Below are positions 8,564-16,830 of a stretch of 64,000 nucleotides of DNA, in pieces. Made by a program: the position numbers and the translations under genes. Under the pieces are notes generated by a model. It saw only the letters and a list, made by a program, of their open reading frames with translations, did no database searches and had not been told where the DNA came from. The stretch is taken from positions 248,001-312,000 of the forward strand of contig NZ_JAMXLR010000051.1 in the NCBI RefSeq assembly GCF_024054565.1. Direction: 5' to 3'. The stretch's first letter is position 1. Every line of letters starts with the position of its first letter. Origin of the DNA: Aeoliella straminimaris. GTDB lineage: Bacteria > Planctomycetota > Planctomycetia > Pirellulales > Lacipirellulaceae.

Positions 8564-9859
8564 ATGCCCCTAGCCGAAACCACCATCGATACCTCCGCCC
8601 TGTTGCCCGAATCGCTGCGCGACGACTTCCCCATCCTGCAGCAAACCGTGCATGGCGAGCGGCCGCTAGTGTTCTTGGACTCCGCGGCCAGCAGCCAGCG
8701 GCCGCGGCAGGTGATCGACGCGGTCACCGAGGTGTACGAGCGGGACTACGCCAACGTGCACCGTGGGATTCACGTCCTCAGCGAACGGGCGAGCGACGCC
8801 TACGAGCTGGCGCGCGGCAAGGTGCAGAAGTTCCTGGGCGCCAAGTACGACCACGAGTGCATCTTTACCGGTGGCACCACCGCTTCGATTAACGCCGTGG
8901 CGCGAAGCTGGGGCGATGCGAACGTGGCGGCCGGCGACGAGATTCTGCTCAATCCCATGGAGCACCACTCGAACCTGGTGCCCTGGTTCCAGCTGGCCGA
9001 GCGCACCGACGCGACGATTAAGCACATTCCACTCACCGACGATGGCCGGTTGGATCTCGATCGCCTGGACGAAGTGCTCAGCGAGCGGACCAAGATCCTG
9101 GCCGTCACGCAGGTCTCCAACACGCTGGGCACGGTCAACCCGATCGCCGAGCTCGCCGCCCGTGCGCACGACGCCGGCGCAGTGATCCTGATCGACGCCG
9201 CGCAAAGTGCTCCGCATCTGGCGATCGATGTGCAGCAACTCGACGTCGATTTCCTTGCGTTGAGCGGCCACAAGATGTGCGGCCCGAGCGGTGTCGGCGT
9301 GCTGTACGGCAAACAAGACCTGCTCGACACGATGCCCCCGTTCATGGGTGGCGGCAGCATGATTGGCAACGTGGCGCTCGACGGTTTTACGTCCGCGGGT
9401 CTGCCAGCCAAGTTCGAAGCGGGCACGCCGCCCATCGCGCAGGCGATTGGACTCGGTGCGGCAGTCGACTACCTCACCGAGATTGGCCTCGATCGCATTG
9501 CCGCGCACGAGCACGCCTTGATGGAATACGCCTACGCCCGATTGAGCGAGATCGAGGGGCTGAAGATCCTGGGCCCCGCGCCCGAGCATCGCGCCGGGTT
9601 GGTGAGTTTTGTGCTCGACCAACCGCACGCCCACGACATTGCCCAACTGGTCGACCGCCATGGCATCGCCGTGCGTGCGGGGCATCACTGCACCCAACCA
9701 TTGCACGACCTCTTGGGCATTACGGCCAGCACCAGGGCGAGTTTCTACCTGTACAACACGCCGGGCGAGGTCGACACGCTGGTTGATGCCATCTCGCAAA
9801 TTGTCTCGATGTTCAAACCCTCCGGTCGCAAGCGCCGCCGCAAGCCGGACGAGGCGTAG
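8564..9859 (+). CDS. sufS: Cysteine desulfurase, SufS family
   Basis: The 431-residue product is a fold-type I PLP enzyme that removes sulfur from cysteine for Fe-S cluster assembly. The PLP lysine is in LSGHKMCGPSGVGVLYG (about residue 237), the catalytic cysteine in RAGHHCTQP (about 376), and the phosphate-binding GGTTASIN loop lies near residue 104. The short loop before the Cys and the partner sufU upstream point to a group II (SufS) desulfurase. The C-terminus is a short basic tail (KRRRKPDE). It converges with the M24 peptidase gene, with 3 bases between the stop codons. Confidence 0.95.
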   Translation: MPLAETTIDTSALLPESLRDDFPILQQTVHGERPLVFLDSAASSQRPRQVIDAVTEVYERDYANVHRGIHVLSERASDAYELARGKVQKFLGAKYDHECIFTGGTTASINAVARSWGDANVAAGDEILLNPMEHHSNLVPWFQLAERTDATIKHIPLTDDGRLDLDRLDEVLSERTKILAVTQVSNTLGTVNPIAELAARAHDAGAVILIDAAQSAPHLAIDVQQLDVDFLALSGHKMCGPSGVGVLYGKQDLLDTMPPFMGGGSMIGNVALDGFTSAGLPAKFEAGTPPIAQAIGLGAAVDYLTEIGLDRIAAHEHALMEYAYARLSEIEGLKILGPAPEHRAGLVSFVLDQPHAHDIAQLVDRHGIAVRAGHHCTQPLHDLLGITASTRASFYLYNTPGEVDTLVDAISQIVSMFKPSGRKRRRKPDEA

Positions 9860-9862
9860 GTA

Positions 9863-11017
9863 TCACACGTCCGTCCAATCGAGTCCTTCGTATAGCGGGC
9901 TCAGAATCTCCGCCCCGCTCTCGGTGACGTGCGCCATGTCTTCGACCCGCACCCCGCCGATGGTCGAGGAGTACAGTCCCGGCTCGACGGTAAACACTTC
10001 GCCGGCCAGGATTTCTTCGCCATCGACCGACAGCAGGATCGGCTCGTGCACATCCAGGCCGATGCCGTGGCCGGTGCCGTGACGCATGGCGGGCACCTCG
10101 GGGTCGTGTTCCGCGTTGCCGGGCACGTACTTGTAGCCATGCTCCTTGAGCGTGGCCACCGTCACCTGATGCACGGCGTCGCCCGTCATTCCGGGTTGCA
10201 GCGCATCGCAGGCCGCCTGCTTGGCGGCGACCACCGCGCGGTGCATTTTTGCCAGTTCGTCGCTCGGCGTACCGTGCACCACGGTGCGGGTGCAGTCGCC
10301 GTAGTAACGACTGGAGTCGTCGCGAGGAAAGATGTCAACCACGACCGGCAGACCCGTCTTCAGTGGCCCGGTGCCGTGGTGATGGCAATCGGCCACGTGG
10401 GGCACGCTGGCCACGATGGAATCGGTGACGTTCGAAAAGCCGTTGTCGATGCAGAACTGCGTAATTCGTCGCCGCACGCGTTCGCTGGTCAATATTTCGC
10501 CATCCTGCATCAACTCGCCAGCGTCGTTTACGTCGGCCGTGGCAATCCACTTGCAGGCCATGGTCATCACCTGGCCGGTGACTTTTTGTGCCTGCTCGAG
10601 CGCCTCGATCTCCTCGGCGGTCTTGATGCGTCGCGCGCGGACACCGAGCTCGTCGTCCAAGGTCAGCTTGATGCCGGCCTCTTGCAGCTGCGCGGCATAC
10701 AGGAAGGGCAACGTGCGGTCGGTGGTCACCAGCGTGACACCCCGCTGCCGGAGCACTTCGACCACCGCCTGGGCGGTCGCCACTTCGCGGTCGCCGGAAA
10801 GTCCCTCGGCGGGAGCAAAGTCCTGCGGACAGCCAACCTGATCGGCGCGGGCCAGCTGGCGAGCGCGGGCGAGTTCGATATCGCGCACCAACAGCAGCGA
10901 CTCGCCATCGGGTGGCAAGTTCCCCAAGTAGGCCACAGGATCGCCCACCAGAAAGCGAATCTGGTGGTAGAGCGTTTGATTGGTGTAGGGAATACCGGCG
11001 AGCAGGGTGACTTGCAT
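9863..11017 (-). CDS. M24 family Xaa-Pro aminopeptidase-like metallopeptidase
   Basis: The 384-residue protein has an N-terminal creatinase-like domain (1-140) and a C-terminal pita-bread catalytic domain. Metal ligands are visible in order: Asp in VVVDIFPRD, Asp in YGDCTRT, His in HGTGHGIGLDVHE, Glu in TVEPGLY and Glu in GVRVED. All five are kept, so a two-metal cytoplasmic peptidase acting on X-Pro or related peptides is expected. The ATG at 11017 directly precedes a typical beta-strand. The gene is transcribed convergently with sufS. Confidence 0.92.
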   Translation of the reverse strand: MQVTLLAGIPYTNQTLYHQIRFLVGDPVAYLGNLPPDGESLLLVRDIELARARQLARADQVGCPQDFAPAEGLSGDREVATAQAVVEVLRQRGVTLVTTDRTLPFLYAAQLQEAGIKLTLDDELGVRARRIKTAEEIEALEQAQKVTGQVMTMACKWIATADVNDAGELMQDGEILTSERVRRRITQFCIDNGFSNVTDSIVASVPHVADCHHHGTGPLKTGLPVVVDIFPRDDSSRYYGDCTRTVVHGTPSDELAKMHRAVVAAKQAACDALQPGMTGDAVHQVTVATLKEHGYKYVPGNAEHDPEVPAMRHGTGHGIGLDVHEPILLSVDGEEILAGEVFTVEPGLYSSTIGGVRVEDMAHVTESGAEILSPLYEGLDWTDV

Positions 11018-11319
11018 GTCTAAGGCGGGGAAAGGTGCGGAAGGGAGGGATGAATACGAGGCTAGCTAAAGTCGCAGCGTACAGCCTATCAGACAATCGC
11101 CCCATTCGCTGCAATAGTCAACCCTTCGCCAACCGAACCAACGTAGCGCCGGTAGCGTACTACCCACCATCGGACCTGCTGGCATCTGGCTTGGTGGGCG
11201 GCTTTGATTTTGTCTCGGGGGAGCAGCTCGGTATACTCAAGGAACATGCTGCCCACGCGGTCTCGCTCTCATCGTGCTGGTGAAACGTAGTGGCAGTACC
11301 GTCTTAATCTCGAACGTCG
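11018..11319. other. Divergent intergenic region
   Basis: About 300 bases between two divergent start codons. It must contain both promoters. I see no gene, strong palindrome or known repeat here. Confidence 0.5.
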
Positions 11320-13050
11320 ATGGCGACACTTCTTACGTCCACTTCCGCTGCGGTGCCTACCCTCGACCCCGGTGTCGATGCTTGCGCGTGCCCCGACTGT
11401 GGCATGCCGATGTCGGTGCGGCTGTGGTTGCGGTCGGCCGATTGCTTGCGGTGTGGACTGTCGATCGACCTGGAGTACCTGGAGCAGGCAAAGCTGGCGC
11501 CAGCCCGGGCGAAGAAGAAACCTATGGCCGACAAGCCATCGGAAGCCACGCCGCAAGCAGCGCCAGCGACCGAGCCCATTGAGTTCGGGCCGCCAATCGA
11601 TGTCACAGCGCCGCCGCGGCAACGTTCGCGAACCAAGAAGATCCTCCGCAGCCTGCACCAATTGCTGGCCGTGCTGATGAGCATGATTGCCCACCTGCTG
11701 CTGTTGATTCTGCTGGCGCTGATGGGATGGGGCACGGGCGTTGAAGAAGACCCGGCCATCGATCTCTCGGTAATATTCGACCAGGAAGAGCGGCCCGGCA
11801 ACGTGCTGAACGATTCAATTCAAACCGTTGGCTTCGACCTGCCAGTCGACTCGCCCGAAGTACAGCAGGAAGTCGAGGCAGCGCGGTGGGCCGAGCAACT
11901 GGCGATCGACGACCCCGCCGATGCGCCGAACCTTCCACCACTCGACCGCGTGGCGGAGAACCTCGACTCGGACGATCGCTATCGCCGGATGCTCTCAGCC
12001 CGCGATCCGCGGATCCGCCGCCAGGTGCTCGAGGCCGAAGGCGGCACCAACCTCACTGAAGCAGCCGTTGCCCGGGCGCTGGACTGGATGGCTCGGCATC
12101 AACACAACGACGGCCGCTGGACGCTCGACGAGTTCGACCACGCTGGCAACTGCAACGGCAAGTGTCGCCACACCGGCACCCGCCGTAGCGACGAGGCGGC
12201 CACGGCCTTGGTGCTACAAGCCATGCTAGGGGCGGGCCAGACGCACCGCACGGGTATCTACCAGGACACCGTGAGCCACGGCCTGCAGTATCTGCGAAGC
12301 GTGCAAAGCGCCAACGGTAGCTTCGCCGACCACAGTTCGTCCAACACCGGTATCTACGCCCATGCCCTGGCCACGATTGCCCTGTCCGACGCCTACGCCC
12401 TGACGGGCGACGAGCAGATTCGCCTGCCAGCACAGAAGGCCGTGAACTACCTGATATCGGCTCAACACGCCGCGGGGGGCTGGCGATACTATCCCAACCA
12501 ACGGGGCGACTTGAGTGTCACGGGGTGGCAACTCATGGCGTTGCACTCGGCACGGGCCGCGGGGCTGCGGGTCGAAACTTCGTCGCTCGCACGGGCGAGC
12601 CGCTTCCTCGACCAGGTGCAAACCGATCGCACTGGCGCACTGTACGGCTATATGCCGGGCCGAGAAGCCTCGGCTGCCATGACGGCCGAAGGTCTACTGT
12701 CGCGCGTTTACCTGGGATGGAAACAGGACGAGCCGGGCCTGCGCATTGGCGTGCCTCAGATGGTGGAGCGGTTCCCGATCAACATGCGACACGGCGACAT
12801 CTACTACTGGTACTACGCCACGCAATTGTTGCATCACTGGGGCGGCCGCGAGTGGGAGTATTGGAACGAACGGATGTCCGACGTGCTGGTCACCTCCCAA
12901 GTGCAATACGGCCACGCCGAAGGAAGCTGGGATCCCAACGACCCCCACGGCCGCGAGGGCGGCCGGCTGTACATGACGGTGCTGGCCACCTGCACACTGG
13001 AAGTTTATTACCGGCACGCACCGTTATTTCGGAAGATCAAGCTGGACTGA
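11320..13050 (+). CDS. Zinc-ribbon, single-pass membrane protein with squalene-cyclase-type repeats
   Basis: The 576-residue protein starts with a small zinc ribbon (CPDC...CLRC, about residues 24-46), then a linker, one transmembrane helix (about 113-135), an acidic spacer, and an alpha/alpha-toroid domain (about 235-560) built from prenyltransferase/squalene-oxidase repeats (WMARHQHNDGRW, YLRSVQSANGSF, YLISAQHAAGGWRYYP). The DxDD catalytic motif of squalene-hopene cyclases is not seen, so a binding or unknown enzymatic role in the periplasm-like space is more likely than triterpene synthesis. This architecture is common in planctomycetes. Confidence 0.85.
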   Translation: MATLLTSTSAAVPTLDPGVDACACPDCGMPMSVRLWLRSADCLRCGLSIDLEYLEQAKLAPARAKKKPMADKPSEATPQAAPATEPIEFGPPIDVTAPPRQRSRTKKILRSLHQLLAVLMSMIAHLLLLILLALMGWGTGVEEDPAIDLSVIFDQEERPGNVLNDSIQTVGFDLPVDSPEVQQEVEAARWAEQLAIDDPADAPNLPPLDRVAENLDSDDRYRRMLSARDPRIRRQVLEAEGGTNLTEAAVARALDWMARHQHNDGRWTLDEFDHAGNCNGKCRHTGTRRSDEAATALVLQAMLGAGQTHRTGIYQDTVSHGLQYLRSVQSANGSFADHSSSNTGIYAHALATIALSDAYALTGDEQIRLPAQKAVNYLISAQHAAGGWRYYPNQRGDLSVTGWQLMALHSARAAGLRVETSSLARASRFLDQVQTDRTGALYGYMPGREASAAMTAEGLLSRVYLGWKQDEPGLRIGVPQMVERFPINMRHGDIYYWYYATQLLHHWGGREWEYWNERMSDVLVTSQVQYGHAEGSWDPNDPHGREGGRLYMTVLATCTLEVYYRHAPLFRKIKLD

Positions 13051-13106
13051 AGGCAGCCATTCCACCGCCGCTATCGCCAACCGATGTTGGACGCGGGCTC
13101 AGGCTC

Positions 13107-14963
13107 TCAAGACTCATCTTGCGACTTTGGCTGCGAGTCTTCATAGACCTTCAGCTGCAATTCGAGCTGCTGGGGGTCGCTCGTTTGGGCGTTGATTTGA
13201 AGCAGCCCCAGCGCGCCGTCCGCTGTGCGAAACGCCAACGGAAGCCCTGGCGGCAATGGATCGGGTACCAGGTAGGCACGCCAACCCTCCGGGCCACCTT
13301 CGTCGATGACCTCCAGCCAACCATCGGTTTGCGCTAGCGCGTCCCTCAGGTCTTCGGCGGTGATGTCCGACGACGCATCAGCGGGAACTCGAGCTATCTT
13401 CAGTCCGTCGGCGCGCCGAGTAACCAAGCCCCATCGCCCACCAACTTGCTCGGCAAACAGCTCGACTCCCGCGGTGTTCATCCAGCGGCGGGTCTCGGCG
13501 TCCGATTCGTGTTCCATTTCGGGCCAGCCGCGCGTCTGGCCCGTGTCGAGGTCCAGGAACCGCGGACCGGGTTCGTCGCTTTCCAGACTCAGCAGGACTA
13601 CGTCAGTCTCCACAGCGTATGATGCCTCCGGCTCGACCGAGGCCCGCCAGTGATCGGCTTGCCCGACCAAGTAACCTCTGGCCATCAGAGTGCCGAACAC
13701 AGCCACGCCGACGATCACGCCAATTATTAATCCAAACGTCCTATTGAGTGGAATCGAACGCTGGGCGGCGCCAGGCGACATGTGCGGCATGTTGCGGGAG
13801 CTGAAGTTGGGCGCCGGGAAGAGCGGAGACGCCTGCGGCCAGATGCCTAGCAGGCTGATCGCTCCGATCCACATCGCAATGAAAAAGCAAAGAGCTACTG
13901 GGTAACGCAGCGGTTCCGGCAGCTCTAATGCGACAAAGAGCATGACGAGCGAGAACAACGTCCCCATCACGATCGTTGTAAGTTCCCAGGGGTTGTATGC
14001 CGGCGATTTCATGGGGCTCATGTCACCAGCACGCGAAGCGCTCGCCACATACTCGGCCGTGGTCTGAAACTCCCGCGCGGTCTGGTATCGCCGTTCAGGC
14101 TCCTTCTCCAACGCTCGCAACACCATCTCGTCGATCTTCACATCGACCTGCACTTTCTTCGAAGGTGCGATGATCTCTTGCTCCGGCCGTTCGCCGGTCA
14201 GCATCTCGTACAACACCACGCCGAGGGCGTAGATATCGGTGCGGCGGTCGACGCTGCCATTGGCCTGCTCCGGCGCCATGTACGATGGCGTGCCGGAGAT
14301 GTCGCTCGTGGCGCCCACGAGCGAAGCAATGCCAAAATCGGCAATCTTCACCCGACCGTCGCGATCGAGCAGCAAGTTCTCCGGCTTGATATCACGGTGA
14401 ACGATCCCTTTGCTATGCGCGTACTCCAGTGCCTCGCAGATAGGGGGAACGATCGCCAGCGCTTGCTCGGGCGCGATCTTGCCGTCGCTCAGCAGGTCGC
14501 GAAGGTTCACGCCATCGACATATTCCATGACCAGATAAAATAAACCCTGGGCCTTGCCAAAGTCGTGGACGGTTACGATGTTCGGGTGACTCATCTGGGC
14601 GAGAATCTTGGCCTCTCGCTCGAAACGTTCTGTAAACGCGGCATCGTCTTTCCATTCGCCCGCCAGGATCTTGATAGCCACTTCGCGGTCAAGCGTTTTC
14701 TGCCGCGCTTTGTACACAACGCCCATGCCGCCGCGTCCCAGACACTCCTCGATTTCGAACTTGGGGAACCAGTTGGCAATTTCCGCGGGCGAAGGGGGCG
14801 GATCTTGTTGGTCGCGATGGTCCGTCCCGCCCATGCGGGTTTCGGTTGCCAGGTTCATGGCCATCACGCAGCCCGGGCAAAGGCCGGCAGGTGCATCAGC
14901 TGGCAAGGGGTTCCCACACTGGGGACACCGCTGTTGATTGGATTCGTTCATTTTAGTTGCCAT
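13107..14963 (-). CDS. Serine/threonine protein kinase with N-terminal zinc ribbon and membrane half
   Basis: The 618-residue product starts with a zinc ribbon (CPQC...CPGC, about residues 13-32), followed by a full Hanks-type kinase domain (about 74-330: GRGGMGVVYKA, VAIKIL, HRDIKPENLLL, DFGIA, APEQ), two or three transmembrane helices (about 345-385), another at about 418-440, and an extracytoplasmic C-terminal domain of about 170 residues. It is downstream of an ECF sigma factor gene on the same strand, a pairing known in Planctomycetes where kinase and sigma factor are thought to act together. An alternative start is Met5. Confidence 0.93.
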   Translation of the reverse strand: MATKMNESNQQRCPQCGNPLPADAPAGLCPGCVMAMNLATETRMGGTDHRDQQDPPPSPAEIANWFPKFEIEECLGRGGMGVVYKARQKTLDREVAIKILAGEWKDDAAFTERFEREAKILAQMSHPNIVTVHDFGKAQGLFYLVMEYVDGVNLRDLLSDGKIAPEQALAIVPPICEALEYAHSKGIVHRDIKPENLLLDRDGRVKIADFGIASLVGATSDISGTPSYMAPEQANGSVDRRTDIYALGVVLYEMLTGERPEQEIIAPSKKVQVDVKIDEMVLRALEKEPERRYQTAREFQTTAEYVASASRAGDMSPMKSPAYNPWELTTIVMGTLFSLVMLFVALELPEPLRYPVALCFFIAMWIGAISLLGIWPQASPLFPAPNFSSRNMPHMSPGAAQRSIPLNRTFGLIIGVIVGVAVFGTLMARGYLVGQADHWRASVEPEASYAVETDVVLLSLESDEPGPRFLDLDTGQTRGWPEMEHESDAETRRWMNTAGVELFAEQVGGRWGLVTRRADGLKIARVPADASSDITAEDLRDALAQTDGWLEVIDEGGPEGWRAYLVPDPLPPGLPLAFRTADGALGLLQINAQTSDPQQLELQLKVYEDSQPKSQDES

Positions 14964-15043
14964 CGGACGTGGTTAGAGGAAGGCTGCTCAACTTCTTCTT
15001 AACCAGGCACCTCCGCTTGTTACATCAATCTTCAAATGCGAGC

Positions 15044-15775
15044 TCATCCCGACAGCACCCTGGCCAGGAACAGGAGTTCCTCCTCCAGATCCTCCCCTTC
15101 CTCCAGCGTCGAGGCGACCTCTTCGCGAAATCGGGTGCGGAATTGTTTGCGAAGCCGATGCACCGCAACCCGGGCCGCGCCCTCGGCCATGCCCAACCGC
15201 TCGGCCAGGGCGGGATAGTCGATGGCTCCTCTTTCGAGCATCAGCACCGACTTCAGTTCTTCGAACTGCGATTGTTTACCCCTCTGCTCGAACTCGCCAC
15301 GCAGCCGGGCGATGGTGCGGTCCATGATTGCCAGTGCCCACTGCCGTTCGAACAAATCCTGCGGCAGCGCATCGGCTTTGGCCGTGGCATAGCGTTGCTC
15401 GCCGTCGGCCTGTTGCCAGTCGACGCGACTCCACTGGCCGCCGCGTTTCAGGGACTGGTCGCTCCGCCATTCATTGTTCATGTACCGGCGAAACGCGGTT
15501 AGCAAGAACGTTCGCAGACGACCCTTTTCGCGCTCGGCATCTGCGAGCCATTGCTTCTCGAGGAGCTTCTCGAAAAAACCCTGCGTCAAATCCTCGGCAT
15601 CCGCTGCACTTTGGCCGCTGCGACGAGCGAAAGCGTACAACGGGTACCAGTACGCCCGGCACAAGCTCTCGAGGGCTTCGCCGCCGGAGCCCGCGGCCAT
15701 GTCAACAAGCGACCAACGGGTCGCGGGAAATCCCGCCCCTGGGGTTGGAGTTCGACTCGAATTCAGATCGGCCAT
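15044..15775 (-). CDS. ECF-type RNA polymerase sigma factor (planctomycete type)
   Basis: This 243-residue sigma-70 family protein has a region 2 with AEDLTQGFFEKLLEKQWL (about 52-70), the equivalent of the DLTQ/DLVQ core-binding motif, and a region 4 helix-turn-helix near the C-terminus (YPALAERLGMAEGAARVAVHRLRKQFR, about 184-210). I chose the ATG at 15775 because it precedes the conserved PATRWSLV segment; the longer upstream frame is not family-like. The kinase gene starts 81 bases downstream on the same strand and a small anti-sigma-like gene lies upstream, so the three probably form a signalling unit. Confidence 0.9.
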   Translation of the reverse strand: MADLNSSRTPTPGAGFPATRWSLVDMAAGSGGEALESLCRAYWYPLYAFARRSGQSAADAEDLTQGFFEKLLEKQWLADAEREKGRLRTFLLTAFRRYMNNEWRSDQSLKRGGQWSRVDWQQADGEQRYATAKADALPQDLFERQWALAIMDRTIARLRGEFEQRGKQSQFEELKSVLMLERGAIDYPALAERLGMAEGAARVAVHRLRKQFRTRFREEVASTLEEGEDLEEELLFLARVLSG

Positions 15776-15938
15776 ACTCTCTCTATTGTAATCTGTGTCG
15801 AGCCACTCGTTACCGGGTGGCACAACGACTGGCGAGTGGAGCGAGTTCTGCATAGAAATCGTCACTATGCCACCGTCGGTACTTTGAACCAGAAGGTCTG
15901 AGTTGGCTGGCACGAACATCGTGGCCGGCTGCTGACGA

Positions 15939-16142
15939 TCAGTCTTCCCAACCTCGGCGTGCTATTTCCTTCAGCGCGTCGTGCAGTAGCAATTGCCTGT
16001 GCAACTCCTGCCGCAGGTCGCTGTCGACAAGCATGCGACGGACCAACTGGTCCAGCTCCGAGTCGGTCAGTACATCGTCGACAAAACTACCACATAGGTC
16101 TTCATCCGGATTGTGCTCGTCGAACTGGTCGTCGTCGGCCAT
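15939..16142 (-). CDS. Small acidic protein resembling the N-terminal module of FecR-type anti-sigma proteins
   Basis: The 67-residue product is very acidic at the front (MADDDQFDEHNPDEDL) and then carries a helical segment of the form L-T-x-x-E-L-x-x-L-V-x-x-M-L-x-D-x-x-L-R-x-E-L followed by HDAL. A similar segment opens planctomycete FecR/LamG-type anti-sigma proteins, but here nothing follows it. It is the first gene of a set with the ECF sigma factor, 163 bases away. It may be a minimal sigma regulator; this is inference. Its divergence from the blaI operator region means both promoters share the 16143-16449 gap. Confidence 0.6.
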   Translation of the reverse strand: MADDDQFDEHNPDEDLCGSFVDDVLTDSELDQLVRRMLVDSDLRQELHRQLLLHDALKEIARRGWED

Positions 16143-16393
16143 CTTCGTTTGCCTTGCTGCGCGGTAATCGCTCGGTCTTGGTTTGGGCGTCCCTGGCGCA
16201 AAATGGCTGATGGGCCCGCCTGTCGGGCAATTCCGCCGGAGTGGTCTTTGCGCCAAGACGCGTCTTTCCCGCTGGAGGTTCTTACCCATTGAGGACCGCT
16301 TGTTACACCCGCTAGATAAGATCTCCGCCAGCTGCCAAAAAGGCTGCCCAATTGCAGCCCATGCGTGTCGAGGAAGAATCCGCCATTGACATC

Positions 16394-16409
16394 GATTACA
16401 CATGTAATC
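16394..16409. promoter_or_regulatory. BlaI/MecI-type operator
   Basis: The sequence GATTACA-CA-TGTAATC is a perfect inverted repeat with 7-bp arms and a 2-bp spacer. It contains the TACA-N2-TGTA core of known BlaI/MecI operators. It lies 41 bases before the GTG start of a BlaI-family gene, in the position expected for autoregulation of the repressor-protease operon. It could also affect the divergent sigma unit. Confidence 0.8.
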
Positions 16410-16449
16410 TATCTTGCCGCCAGACGACAGAAACAAGGAGGCGTTACTC

Positions 16450-16830
16450 GTGGCGAATCCCATTCCGATTTCCGATGCCGAGTGGCAGGTCATGCACGTG
16501 GTGTGGCGTGACCATCCTGTCGAATCGCAGCAGGTTGTGGATCAACTGGCCGAAGCCAACGGCTGGTCCGCCGCTACGGTGAAGACCATGTTGCACCGTT
16601 TGGTGAAGAAGCAAGTGCTCGACTTCGACCGCGATGGCAAACGGTACCTTTACCGTCCCGTTGTACGGCGAAGCGATTGCATCCGCCAAGAGAGTCGTTC
16701 GTTCGTTGACCGGGTGTTTGGTGGCGCGGCGGCGCCAGCATTGATGCACCTGGTGAAAAACTCCAAGCTCACCGACGAAGAACTCGCAGAGCTTCGTCAA
16801 CTTCTCGATCGCAAGGAAGGCAAATCATGA
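16450..16830 (+). CDS. blaI: BlaI/MecI family transcriptional repressor
   Basis: This is a 126-residue winged-helix repressor. The N-terminal domain has ISDAEWQVMHVVW and the recognition part WSAATVKTMLHRLVKKQVLDFDRDGKRYLY; the C-terminal helices form the dimer, with a protease-sensitive region expected between them. I start at the GTG at 16450, which has a strong AAGGAGG 8 bases upstream; the ATG further upstream has none. It overlaps the M56 peptidase gene by 4 bases (ATGA), so the two are co-translated. It probably binds the palindrome at 16394-16409 and is cleaved when the M56 protein is activated. Confidence 0.95.
   Translation: MANPIPISDAEWQVMHVVWRDHPVESQQVVDQLAEANGWSAATVKTMLHRLVKKQVLDFDRDGKRYLYRPVVRRSDCIRQESRSFVDRVFGGAAAPALMHLVKNSKLTDEELAELRQLLDRKEGKS

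Noticed and set aside
11320..13050. Squalene-hopene cyclase
   Set aside because: The protein has the repeat fold but no DxDD motif, and has a zinc ribbon and one membrane helix instead.
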